This document shows positions 31,528 through 46,877 of a DNA stretch of 64,000 nucleotides, one piece after another. Both the position numbers and the translations under genes were made by a program. The notes beneath the pieces are model-generated. The model searched no databases and had not been told where the DNA came from. It worked only from the letters and a program-made list of their open reading frames with translations. Origin of the DNA: Carallia brachiata (Eukaryota > Streptophyta > Magnoliopsida > Malpighiales > Rhizophoraceae); NCBI GenBank assembly GCA_021464245.1, contig JADCRB010000107.1:62001-126000 (forward strand). The letters run 5' to 3'. How positions within the stretch are numbered: position 1 is the first letter of the stretch; each line of letters starts with the position of its first letter.

Positions 31528-32317
31528 AGAAAGATCAGACCTCATCTAGCATGTCTGTACATCTCATCAAATTTTTGGATTTTTCTTGTATATCTTTTCT
31601 TGCTTTGTCATTTTTTAATGTTCATTTAGTTTTTTTTTTTTTTTTTTGGAACATCGAAATGGTTAGTAATTAATGTGTTAGATGTTAGTGAGGAGAGGGG
31701 CGCAAGTCTGAAGACGCCGCTGTGATGTTGGTGAGGGGAGGAACTCAAGTCTGAGGACACCGTGAGGGGGATATTAGGGAACAAGTCCCAAATTATTCCA
31801 CATAACGCACAAAGCATCTTGACCATCCAAAAAAAGTGTGGATGGTTTTATTTACTCATTTATACAGTAAAGATTATTATATTCAAATTTGAGAGATAAC
31901 TAATGTCAAAAGTGTGAAAAAAGTTGAAACCCCATACAAACTGCAGTACTACAATACTTTTTCTTTCATTGTTTTTGCTTTATCTTCTTATCTTTAGCGA
32001 GTTTGAAGTAGCTTTTGTCCTGATTTTCCAGCCATCTTCCATCTTGACAATCAATATTTGAGGATCCACTTTAATTGGAGTAGTTAAAATGTGTGCCTCC
32101 CAACCGAGTGAACCCCAATCCTCCTTTTCATCTGCCCCTTTGTGATGAGTTATCATCTACTCTACAAATTAAAAGAAATTCAAAGATACTAATTTGCTTG
32201 AAATTCGTAATGCAATTACACTGTCTATAAAGGGCGTCCCAGTACACAAAAGTCTCTCATTTGTAGGGTCTAAAATAATGTTGATATACACAGTCTTCCA
32301 TTTGTTTAAAGGTTTAG
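31528..32317. other. Spacer behind gene C
   Basis: A T run at 31631-31648 is followed by two similar blocks of about 40 bp (31685-31725 and 31730-31770, both with CAAGTCTGA), possibly a retroposon fragment. No gene is recognised. Confidence 0.4.
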
Positions 32318-33539
32318 TCTATGGTGCAGAAATTTGAAATTCCGTATGAGTGCAAAATTCATAATAAAGTGACATGTGGCAGAGTAGCTTAAAGTTATAG
32401 GTTACCACAATTTATAATTTAAATTAAAAGATAAATATATTGATTCTTATTTAGAATATTTTTTTTATCTTTCTTCTGTCCAACGCTTCTTCTCACACGT
32501 TTTGTTCAAGTTCTCTTTCTTCTCGCTTTTTCTAGTTGTTCTCTTCAAGAATAATGCAATTTTTTTTTTTTTTTTGCCTCTCTTCTACCTTCTTCTCTTT
32601 CTCTATTATCTCGCTCTCTTTTCTTGCTATTTGCAATAGACATAGGTATTTTTTATATCTCTCAATCTACTATTCTCTTTATATATGGTTGCTCTCTCTC
32701 TTGGATTATTGTATTTCTATTTCCTGCAAAGGGTCCTGGAGACGAAAATGAAAATTATGTTTTTTTTTTAAATTAAAAAAATTTTAAACCTAAATTTGTA
32801 TTCAAACTCGGGTCGTAGATAAAATTGTACCAACAGCAACTTACAGAGACAATAATAAGGTATGCAAGTACTTCCTTTGCTAATCTGCTTACATAATCTA
32901 CATCGTCATTGCATTTGCATGTCATACAAGATCTTCAGTTAAATAGAGCTAAAAATATGGTCATCACAACACATTAGAGTGAAGTAAAACCACCAAAAGC
33001 CCAATGCAATTCAAGCAAGTTTTAAGCTTATAGTAAATCTACAACATTCTTTTGCAACTGGCATATTTATGAGGTGTATAGAAAATTGGTGCCTACAGGC
33101 CCATGTCTGGTGAATTAAATGACTATTCGATACATTCAATGGCTGTTGAAACGCATACATCAGTGCTGCGTACACTAAATTGGAACACTGTATTGCCAGA
33201 CAGCTTGCTGAACCAAGGAAGGTAAGCCTTGATCAAACCTTCAACAATTCGCGACACCCAATATTACATCAGAATACTTGAGAATTGAGAAATAGTGGCT
33301 TACCAACGAGTCAATTTTGTCTTTCTTTATAACTCTATCTCCTCAATTATAGCTATCTTGTAAATAGGAATTATATTAGCTTATAAACAATCGATTAGTT
33401 TATTTTCATTCTTGTTTTTTTATTGTTGCATAAAGACGTATTCCCTCTTGTCAAGTATTTATTTCCAACCAATTTATGTCTTCTATATTCGTGCTTTCCA
33501 TTATTAACCCTAGACCAACTTTTTCAGGTTTTAGCATAT

Positions 33540-35780
33540 CGAATCATTATTTTAAGAATAAGTGCACGCAATTTCAAGCTCAGGTATCAATTCGAGTGTA
33601 TGAGATCAAGATTTTATTTTTTTGAATTAGAATATCACATTTTTTAATAGGGGTCTCACTATTTGAAATTCACATTTCTTACCAACGAGCAACTTATTTT
33701 TTGAGTTCAAGTACCTTGAATCACTTTTTTAATTTCGATTCCATGCTATTTTAGATTTGAGTTTCAATTTGAATGCATGGGAATGAGATCTCACTTTTTT
33801 AAACTGAAATCTCTTTTTTTTTTTTATAGACGTCTTACTTTTTTTGTAATCAACTGTTTTTAACACCAAACTAATATTTTTTGAGCTCATGCTTTCTAAA
33901 TCACTTTTTTCAGCTCAATTCCTCGCTACTTTAGATTCAAGTCTTAATTTATGTGCATGAAATCTGGGTCTTACTTTTTAGAATTGGGATCTCACATTTT
34001 TCAATAAGGGTCTCGCTTGCTTTCAATCTTACTTTTGTTAATGCTGGACTAATTTTTTTCGAACACAAGCATCTTGAACCACTTTTTAAAGTTTGATTCT
34101 ACCCAATTTTAGACTCGGATGTCAATTCGAGTGTATGAGATCAAGGTCCCACTTTTTTCAATTGGAGTCTCACATTTTTTAATAGGGGTCTCACTTTTTT
34201 GAATTTTACATTTCTTACCAACTGGCAACTTATTTTTCGAGCTCAAACAACTTGAATCACTTTTTTAATTTCGATTCCACGCTATTTAGGTTTGGGATTC
34301 AATTTGAATGTATGGAAATGAGGTTTCACTTTTTTAAACTCAGGTCTCATATTTTTTTATAGAGGTCTCACTTTTTCTACGACCTACTATTCTTAACATT
34401 GAGCTAATTTTTTTTTCGAGCTCATGCTTTCTAAATCACTTTCTTTAGCTTGATTCCACGTTACTTTAGATTCAGGTCATAATTCATATGCATAAAATTA
34501 GGGTCTCATTTTTTAAAACTGGAGTCTCACATTTTTCAATGGGAGTTTCACTTGTTTTCAATCTTACTTTTGTTAATATTGGACTAATTTTTTTCCAAAC
34601 ACAAGCGTCTTGAACTATTTAAGTTTGATTCCACGTAATTTTAGGTTCAAGTATTAATTCGAGTGCATGAGATTAACCTTTCACTTTTTAAATTAGAGTC
34701 TCACATTTTTCAACTAGGTCTAACTTTTTTTTAAATCTCACTTTACTTAACATCGAACCAATTTTTTTTCAAGTTTAAGCATCTTCAATCACTTTTTAAG
34801 TTAGAGTTCATAGAATTTTAGGCTCGGGTTTCAATCCGAGTATAAGGGATCAGGGTCTTAGATTTTGAACTGAGATCTCACATTTTTTAATGGGGATCTC
34901 GCTTTTTTTAATTCTCATTTTTCTTAACACTAAGCCAATTTGTTTTGAGTTGAAGCATCTTCAATCAGTCTCATTTTTTTTTTATTGGGGTCTCACTTTT
35001 TTGTACTGGAGTATCACTTTTTTTAAATCTCATTTTTATAAGTATCAATTGTATTTTTTAAAACTTGCATATCGAAAATCGCCTTTTTAAATTAGAATCC
35101 AACTCTCCTTATGCTCAGTTCTCATTTTTTATGCGTTGTAACGGGATCTCAATTTTTTGAAATGGGGTCTTACTTTTTTTTATTGGGGTCTCACTTTTTT
35201 TAAGTCTCACGTTTATAAGTATCAGTTACATTTTTAAATCTTGCATGTCAAGAATCACCTTTTTAAAGTCAGAGTCCAACCCTTATACTCGATTCTTATT
35301 TTTTATGCATTGTAATGGGGTCTCATTTTTTTGTATTGAAGTCTTACATTTTTTAAGTCTCATTTTTATAAGCATCAGTCGCATTTTTTAAAACTTGCAT
35401 ATTAAGAATCGCTTTTTAAAGTTAGAGTCACTTCTCTTACAATGAGTTCTTATTTTTTATGTGCTGTAATGAAGTTTCATTTTTTTTGAATTGAGGTCTT
35501 ATTTTTTTGTATTGAAGTCTTACTTTTTTAAGTTTCATTTTAATAAATATCAGTTGCATTTTTTAAAACTTGCATATCGAGAATCACTTTTTCTAATTCT
35601 ATTTTTTTAAAAGTCATATTTTAAGTTCGCTTGTGTAAAATCTCTCTTTTAAATACAGTTATTGTTTTTCAAAGTCAAGTTTCAATTTAGAAGAATGAGA
35701 GCTAAATCTTACTTTTTTAAATTGATGGCTCAATTTTTTTTGGATTAAATTCTCACTTTGTTTTATTGTTGTAAAATTCC
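33540..35780. repeat. Satellite-like tandem array, unit about 178 bp
   Basis: A recurring landmark (CTTGAATCAC or variants such as CTTTCTAAATCAC) occurs at about 33715, 33892, 34072, 34250, 34431, 34609, 34783 and 34958, a spacing of 174-181 bp. Units three apart resemble each other more than neighbours do, for example TTACCAAC near 33680 and 34217, giving a roughly 540-bp higher-order repeat. After 34970 a related variant continues, with the AAGTATCA landmark at about 35040, 35217 and 35371. All units are rich in phrases like GGTCTCACTTTTTT. No coding frame runs through it. Confidence 0.8.
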
Positions 35781-35830
35781 AAATGAATGCAGAGTTTTTT
35801 TTTTTTTTTGACATAAATGAATGCAGAGTT
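35781..35830. mobile_element. Micro-retroinsertion with 16-bp target duplication
   Basis: Only 18 bases (35797-35814, a T run plus GACAT) are inserted between two perfect copies of AAATGAATGCAGAGTT (35781-35796, 35815-35830). Confidence 0.75.
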
Positions 35831-37863
35831 TAGGCACCAAAAGTTTGCTCCACGAATTCCAATGGATGTCAATACTCATTCTGGCGAAACCTTCGCCGGA
35901 CACTGTTCCCATATGACTTAATTTTTGTGCGGTCCTTTTTTTTTTTTTAATTTCTTTAGCAAATAAATATCAAATTGGTACCTTGGTAAGCCACTTCCTA
36001 CACTCGGTTTGATGATTTAAAAAAAATTAAAAATAAACCCATAACTACGAGAATTCTTCTCTAAGCACCAATTCATTCGTAAGGTAGAGAGTGGATAAGA
36101 CCGAGAGTGAGATGGAAAGAGATAGAGTCCGACACTGAGATAGAGAGAGGGATACAGAGGAAAAAAGATTTTTTAGTTACTGATTTCACAGGTAATAAGT
36201 TAAACAAAAACTTATAATCCAACAGTTAATAAAATATATATTGGATCTAATGGTCATAATTTAGTAGGTATGAACACAAAAATTTTTGTTTCTATACCAT
36301 AGTTTTGGCCTTTAGCAAAAGAAGCCATTTTTGCAACTCAAATGCTGAACTTAAAAAAAAAATCACTAGAATTCACTTAGCTCCCGAGATTCGCTGAAAT
36401 TGTTGGGCAAGCCCACTGCAAAAATCCAGAAACATGGGGGCTTTGTTTTCTATTTCAAGTTTTCTAGCCGATCCGTGATGGGGGACAAGTGTACATGCAT
36501 TTTCCCATGTCTTACGCGCAATAGAAAAACGAAGAATAAGCACAATTTCTACGTCAAAGACCTCATGGCTAGCCACGTCAAGTCAAAAGCAATTAATGTT
36601 TGCTTATAAGCCAAGTCGAGTAAGTGCAGTCAAGTCAAGTGTGGAACTTTATTAGCCAAGCCAATGAAAGTGCATGCGAAAGGTTTGTTATTTATAAAAC
36701 GATATTTTATGATTTATTTTAAAAAAAAATTAATATTTTTTTATAATATAATAATTTAAATTATTACGTGTCCAGCGTGCTTTCCGTTGCATTGCTAAGA
36801 ATTTTTGCGGATATATGTAAGATTCACAAAAGTATGAAGCTTTGACATTAAAAAAAAATATATATATTCTAGACTTCCCATTTAAGGTAAACTTTACGGA
36901 AGAAAATTGATTTTTCTACGTTTAAGCTACTCATGATCATCCAAGACATCATCATGTTTCAATGTCGATTAATTATCCCAAATAAGTCATTTGCTGAAAT
37001 TGAAAAGTCCATTTTACCAAGAATGATTTCATCAATATGTATAAAAAAAACTGATCTTGATCAGTTTTTTTAATCCAAAATGATTTCATCAATAAACATA
37101 TTCCAATCATGTTGCCAACCCAAAGACTTTGGATCTTACCACCGAAAACAGTAATGTTGTGTCTAAGCTTGGACAAACTCCAAAAAATCATTTCTTTGAC
37201 TAATCTGAAGTAGCTTTGACCAGTAAGTTTAAAGAAAATTACAGCAAAAAACAAAAATGGCTAACAAAGACTAAGTTCAGGACTCAGAATGGAATCAACA
37301 TGACAGTTAAACATAAGCAGCAATATTGTTTTTGTAGATTGCAATTTAAAACCTAGAGGAACCTATTGTTTATGCTAAATCTGCTAATCCGGAGCTATTT
37401 GAAGAATTAGTCTCATGTCCATGATTCAAACCCTTAATCCCTCTTAGACCCAAAAGAGAGTTGTAAACAAGGTTTTAAACATCAAAGTTAAAACTTCAGA
37501 CCAAGATGTATAAGGTTTAGGTCTGAATCTTTGCCTATCAAAATAAATCGCAAAAAAAAATGTTACTTAATTACATACTGAATGATGCTAGCATGGAATA
37601 TATTAAGATCCTTGTCTAGTAATCAGCTACACGCAGATATCACGCAGATGCAAGTGATCTTGACTTTGGAATGCTTTGTCCAATGAAAATTATTGATGTT
37701 TTTTTTTTTTTTTTGTTTTAAAAAAAAAAATGCAATTGTCAACTCAAGCCGCCCACGATAATCAGTCATGTCCAGTCCAGCTCAATGAGAAGGTCAACTA
37801 GTTTAAATTCAACAATGTTCAAAAGCACAGGCAGAGGCCATTAGAATTCAGAAGTTGGAAATC
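35831..37863. other. Spacer upstream of gene D
   Basis: No gene is recognised. It contains a purine-rich GAGA stretch (36090-36165), AT-rich tracts and a long T/A run at 37700-37730. The gene D promoter should lie in the last few hundred bases. Confidence 0.45.
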
Positions 37864-41221
<3,358 letters not shown>

Positions 41222-43099
41222 AACACTCATTAACTGCATGTAAATCGATATAAGAGGGATGAATATAATCCATGGCCCAATAAACTAGCCAATAATTCTT
41301 CCCAAGAAAACAGAGTGCATTTTTTTTTTTTTCATTCTTACTTGGTTAGAAAGTGAGATAATCTTCCGGGACGAAGTGCTATCATCCCATTCAAAAGATT
41401 AAGTTATTAGTGAAAGCCAAACTTAAGTTCTTATGGACTTTTTAGCAAAAGCAAGCACCTGCTTGTGTAACTGTATGCATAGCAAGATGGGCTGTCAAAT
41501 TTGCCCTGACCCTTCCATCAATTTCCACTTCATGGCATGGAATTAAGCCATCCTACTCCTCCTCACATAACATGGCTGCTACTTCCACCATCAAGGGAAT
41601 AGCGTCAATTCAGTGACTATATATATATATGATGGTGGGGATTTTTTTTTATATGATTCTTTCCAGACCTCACCTTTGCGTAAATGATGGTGGGGAAAAA
41701 ACAGGGAAAAAAAAATGTGATACATCCAATCTCTTCAAAAACAGGGAAAAAAAACAATAGCATGGAATACTCCCATTTCAAGCAATGCAGGTGAAATAGT
41801 CAAGCCTGAAGAGCTGGTGAAGGTAATAAAAAACTCATGTTTTGCACCCAAATATCATTCTCCCACAAATCAGGTTCCTGATGTAGTTCTTTCTGTTCTG
41901 ACCCTCAAAGCTGAACATGATGTTGGAGGACTTAGTATGCAAACCAAACACAACCACGGTGGCCTGAGCAACAAACAGGATACCGATTTGGGAGAAAGTG
42001 ATGGTGGTTCAAGAGCAAGGTAGAAGACAGAACATATAGAAAGAGATGCTCAGTATGGTCTACTGAAGGACGTTATTCAAAAAGCATACTAGACAGCCTA
42101 CAGGGTGATTCAAAGTCCAGGATAGAATCAGATGCCATGTCAATGTTATGTGCTAACAATGTATTTAATAAGACGATGGAAATGGTAATTGCAACTTTTC
42201 TTGACTTTGAGATCAATAAAAACCACGGCAAACTGTGATATGGAAAAAAAATAAAAAAACACTCAATAATTACCACTGTCCTATCTCTCCTGGATGTTCA
42301 ATCATTAATCTGAACATAACAATGTGCAATCTAAGATGTGTCTTAAACAAGACCTTCATTGTACCTTACAAAGCATGTCTTGTGTATGATTTCTCTTCTT
42401 GCACACTCCTAAACTAGTTTCACTTCTCCTAGACTGGCAGCCTGCTGGTACAGGCCACCATGGCTGTATTTGGTTTCCATACTAAGCCCCCAACATCATG
42501 CTTACCTTTTCAAAGCATACCAATATCCTTCAGTTGCTTTTGCTTGTTTATAATCATTGTCAAAGAACATCACAAAGTGGTTTTGATTTTCTACAAAAAG
42601 AAAGAAAAAACTAGTCAAAGAGCTAAAAAAAAAGATGAACACAACAATCTTGTAGAAACCTAATCATTCATCAAATACATAGAACTAGTTCCAGATAATC
42701 TTTGAGCAGTACCAATTAAATGTTAGGATGAAAATATGGTTCAACCTCCATTAGATTGAATACTTTAATTCAGAGAAAAAAAAAATCAAGAAGGTTGAAA
42801 GAACCAGAATTAAAATGAAGATCAAAACGGAGGTCAAATCACCGTGATATACCCCCATCAACATGAAGTGAAATTTAGATTAAGTTACATAGGGATCCAA
42901 GAGTGCGTGAATAAGGCTTTGATTTTTTTTTTTTTTAGCTTCATACAACGAGGAGGGGATAAATTGTAATTTATGCCATTCTTCAAATTTGTTGAAGGAT
43001 AAGATTTGATGTAATAAAAAGATTACGCTATTATAATTTAGTAGTTGAAAGTTTGAATTCTGAATTCTGAAAATAGTACCTTTATAAAAAAATAAAAAG
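41222..43099. other. Spacer behind gene D
   Basis: No clear gene. An open frame at about 41790-42023 contains PNQVPDVVLSVLTLKAEHDVGG-like text with normal composition. It has no ATG start in frame nearby and no domain I recognise, so it is not called as a gene. The rest is AT-rich. Confidence 0.4.
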
Positions 43100-43760
43100 A
43101 ATTTGTGTACATGATAAACTTAATGGTTAAAAATTTAACTACTGATGCTATATCTCAAATTTAAATCCAATTAACTGCTATTAGGATCCCTTCTAAATAA
43201 TAATACGTAAGTTATGCTGTAAACTTTCGACAGCCTGTTGGGGCTCCCTAATTTTAGAATGGGCACCTTTTTTGGCTTTCGTCCAATTAACAAAAAGAAA
43301 AGAATGTCCAGCTGTACATCTTGGAAATTTTCTTAAATCTTGGACATTTTCAGTTTTCCGTTCCACACAAAATTACAAAATGTGTAATGAGACCAACAAA
43401 ATGTGTAATTAGACAAAAAAAAAAAAAAAAAAAAAAAAAGAAAAAGTCTACATAGTAGACTCAACGGATAAAAATTTAGTTATTGATGTATTATATCTCA
43501 AATTTGAATCGAATTGACTGCTATTAGAGTTTTTAAATGAATAACACATAATCATATTATAAATTTATAAATTTCTGAGGATACGTAAGCATTCCCTAAT
43601 TTTAGAATAGAGACATCTCTCTCACCTTTTTTGTTTTTGACCAATTAAAAAGAAGAAAAGACCGTGCAGCTGTACATCTTGGACATTTTCACAAATCGCT
43701 GCACATTCTATATTGCCTGTTGCATTTTTTTCACTCTAGTAGCATGTTTATTAATTTTTT
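43100..43760 (-). repeat. 335-bp repeat family, inverted copies (about two units)
   Basis: The reverse complement of the unit that forms the arrays at 44690-45780 and 55030-57150. Markers include CAGCTGTACATCTTGGA (near 43307 and 43666) and ACAAAATTACAAAATGTGTAAT near 43370. Confidence 0.75.
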
Positions 43761-44620
43761 GCGAGAAATTTGAAATTTTCAAGAAAGAAAATAAGAATTT
43801 AAAACATTAACTTTTTCATTAAAAGGGACACTCGCTCATTTTGATCTCTAGCTAGATCCTTTTGACTGCCTAATAGAATTCATTTGATAAACATCCAAAC
43901 ACTTGACCTTAAAATTGTCTTAGCCTTTTGCGAATTATAATATTTGAAAGTAAAATTTATTATCTTTGATCGTAATATAATAAAGGAAAATCTATCTTAG
44001 ACACAAAATATCTATTATGGACTGAAGTGGATATAAAAAAGTTGTACACCACATAAAATATTTTATACAAATAATGTTGTTTTATAATATAAGAGAATTT
44101 TATAATAACAAAGTAAATGTTCATGTAAAATCTGTTTATCTTGTATAAAATATTATTCATGTATTATAAATATTTTGTATGTAATATAATTTTTTTTGTC
44201 ACATGTAATATAAAATTTTTGTAATATAAAATGCCGTTCCTAATGCTTAACAGTGAGGCGTCATGACAGGTGGTCTCATCAGTTTTGAGTCATTTTACAT
44301 TGAGTTGTTTCGAGTTAACTTATATTCGGGTTATTTAAATTAGATCGTTTTTTTTTCAAGTCAATTGGCCGGTTGACCCATTTTTTAAAATAATTCCTAA
44401 AAAGTATGGCCAAGCGGCAACTGAATACAGTTTAATATCAGCAATCTTGGATCGTAAATGGGAAAAAGGAGTCACGCAGGCAGGTTTGAGTTATCAAATT
44501 GCAATAAAAGTATGTCAATTTTGAATCTATGATATCCTAGGCAACAGTGCAGAAATCACAGGTTACATGCAGGTTCTTGCTTTGGAAATGATCTCTGGAT
44601 AGTGATAAATCCTTCTATAA
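43760..44620. repeat. Inverted repeat arm, partner of 54155-55030
   Basis: Read in reverse complement, this segment matches 54155-55030. An example is the block around 44500-44600 against 54165-54260, both carrying GTGCAGAAATCACAGGTTA or its complement. Together with the adjoining array units, it makes an inverted duplication of well over 1 kb around gene E. Confidence 0.75.
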
Positions 44621-44689
44621 TTTTTTCAAAATTTAAAATCGAGATATGACATATCAATAGCTAAATTTTAACCGTTGAGTCCATTGTGT

Positions 44690-45780
44690 GCACTTTTTTT
44701 TTTTTTTGTTTTTTATCTAATTACACATTTTGTGGGTCTAATTACACGTTTAATAATTTTATGTGGGAACGGAAAAATGAAAAATTTATGAAAATATCTA
44801 AGATGTACAGCTGCACATTCTTTTCTTCTTTTTAATTGGTCAAAAACAAAAAAAGATGGGAGAGATGTCCTCACTCTAAAATTAGGGAATGCCTACAGAC
44901 TGTTAAAATTTATAATATGATTTACATATCATTCTTTTAGAAATGACTCTAATACCAGTCAATTAGATTTAAATTTGAGATACAGTACATCAACTAAATT
45001 CTTAACCACTAGGTCCACCAGGTGGACTATTTCTTTTTTTTTTTTTTTGTCTAATTACACATTTAGTAATTTTGTGTGGGAACAAAAAAATGAAAATGTC
45101 CAAGATTTATGAAAATATCCAAGATGTACTGCTGCACATTCTTTTCTTATTTTTAATTGGTCAAAAACAAAAAAAAGTGGGAGATGTCCTCATTTTAAAA
45201 TTAGGGAGCGCCTATAAATCGTCGGAAGTTTATAATATAATTTACATGTAATTCGTCTAGAAAGGACTCCAATAGCGGTCAATTGGATTTAAATTCAAGA
45301 TATGGTATATCAATAAGTAAATTCTTAACTACTAAATTCGCACTTTTTTTCCTTTTTTTTTTTTTGTCTAATTACATATTTTGTTGGTCTAATTATACAT
45401 TTAGTAATTTTGCGTGGGAACGGAAAACTGAAAATGTCCAAGATTTATGAAAATGTCCAAGATGTACAGCTGTACATTCTTTTCTTCTTTTTAATTGGTC
45501 GAAAACTAAAAGAGGTGGGAGAGATGCTCCCATTCTAAAATTATGGAGCACCTATAAATTGTCGAAAATTAATAATATAATTTACGTGTTATTTATAAAA
45601 AAGAGATTTTAATATTAGTCAGTTAAATTTAAATTTAAGATATAATATATCAACTTTTAAATTTTTAACTCCTGAATCTATTGTATAGACTTATTTTTTT
45701 GTCTAATTACACATTTTATTAGTCTAATTGTACATTTAGTAATTTTGTGCGGGAAGGGAAAACTGAAATTTCAAAAAAAA
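44690..45780 (+). repeat. 335-bp tandem array upstream of gene E
   Basis: About three and a half units. The landmark AGATGTACAGCTG (or a variant) lies at about 44801, 45122 and 45460. Each unit starts with a T run and TCTAATTACACATTT and includes TTTTTAATTGGTCAAAAAC. The same family lies upstream of gene F. Confidence 0.8.
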
Positions 45781-46877
45781 AAACAAAATATTATTTTTTT
45801 TTTATTAAATAGGGCCTACCCTGGCCAGATCTTCAACCCATAGACACTTACCCCATCGCAAAAAGTTTAGTGGTATTAGAAGAGATAACAACTTTGACCT
45901 ATTTGATTGACTTCGTGAGGGCAAAGTCCTTGTTTAAGAAAATAAAACAACAAGATGATTGGTCGGCCAAACAAACCATTTTCAGAGATTTGAGCTCAAA
46001 GTCTTCACCTGCAAACAGAAAAAGCTGAAATTAGAGGAAATTTTTATTTTAATTTTTTTTAAGTAAGTAAAATTTATTTATAATTTTATATTATATAATA
46101 AGTATAGTCTACTTAAATATAAAATAAAAATTAATATTTAAATATTATTAAATCATAAATTAATTTTATTTTATTAAAAAATATAATATAAAATTAATAA
46201 ACACTGAAATTAGAAGTGATAAATAGCAATATGTCACAGGTTGATTTTAGTGCACCGGCCATTGGAGTCATTGGGTTGCTAGAAGTCTCTTTCTGTTTTT
46301 CTTGCGTGTGTCCCTTCACTTCTTGCTTCGTGCATCCGGTGCTTGTTTTTCAAAGCGTGCGAGTTTCATGTAGAACCCACGGCCTCTCCTTTGCATACCA
46401 TGTTCCCACCCAGTCTATCTCTTGGGCCTCAATAACTTTTGACTTCATTTCGTACACAAAAGTTGGTACACAGAGGAAGCATATATAACACTAGTTTGAT
46501 TATTTTTATAATTATATTTTTTTTATAACAAAATAAAATGTGATAATTTTTTATATTATATTTTATTAATTTTATTATAAAAATAATAAAATTTGTTATA
46601 ATATGTATATTTTCTGTGTGTACTTAGCTCTGCACAAAAATTATTCCTAACTTTTTATCCGTAAAAAATAGTCATGTTTGTTTTGTTCAAAATGTTGAAA
46701 AATTGCAAACCACATAGTGTCAGCTGTTTGATTACTGGGGACAAAGGTCCTTGAAGTAATACAATGCTACTGGTTTTCCAAAAGAAATTATGTTTCCTCC
46801 GCGGATAAAAAATGCCAGCTAAATGAACCAGATTAAATTGATTATTTGGTGTGTTGCCCATTGAATTTGAAGCAGCC
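45781..46877. repeat. Upstream region of gene E, duplicated upstream of gene F
   Basis: The region contains blocks found again upstream of gene F: TAGGGCCTACC...CCAGATCTTCAACCC (45810 and 57200), TTTTAGTGCACCGGCCATTG (46246 and 57458) and TCATGTTTGTTTTGTTCAAA (46670 and 57898). The E/F duplication therefore includes kilobases of 5' flank. The gene E promoter lies in its last part. No separate gene is seen. Confidence 0.7.

Noticed and set aside
34890..35090. Open frames inside the 178-bp tandem array
   Set aside because: They reflect T-rich repeats and are not kept from unit to unit.
41790..42023. Open frame of about 75 codons behind gene D with normal-looking composition
   Set aside because: No start codon in frame nearby, no splice context and no known domain. 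Left as spacer.
46216..46488. Open frame of 90 codons upstream of gene E
   Set aside because: The homologous sequence upstream of gene F (about 57430-57570) does not keep the frame, so it is not a conserved protein.
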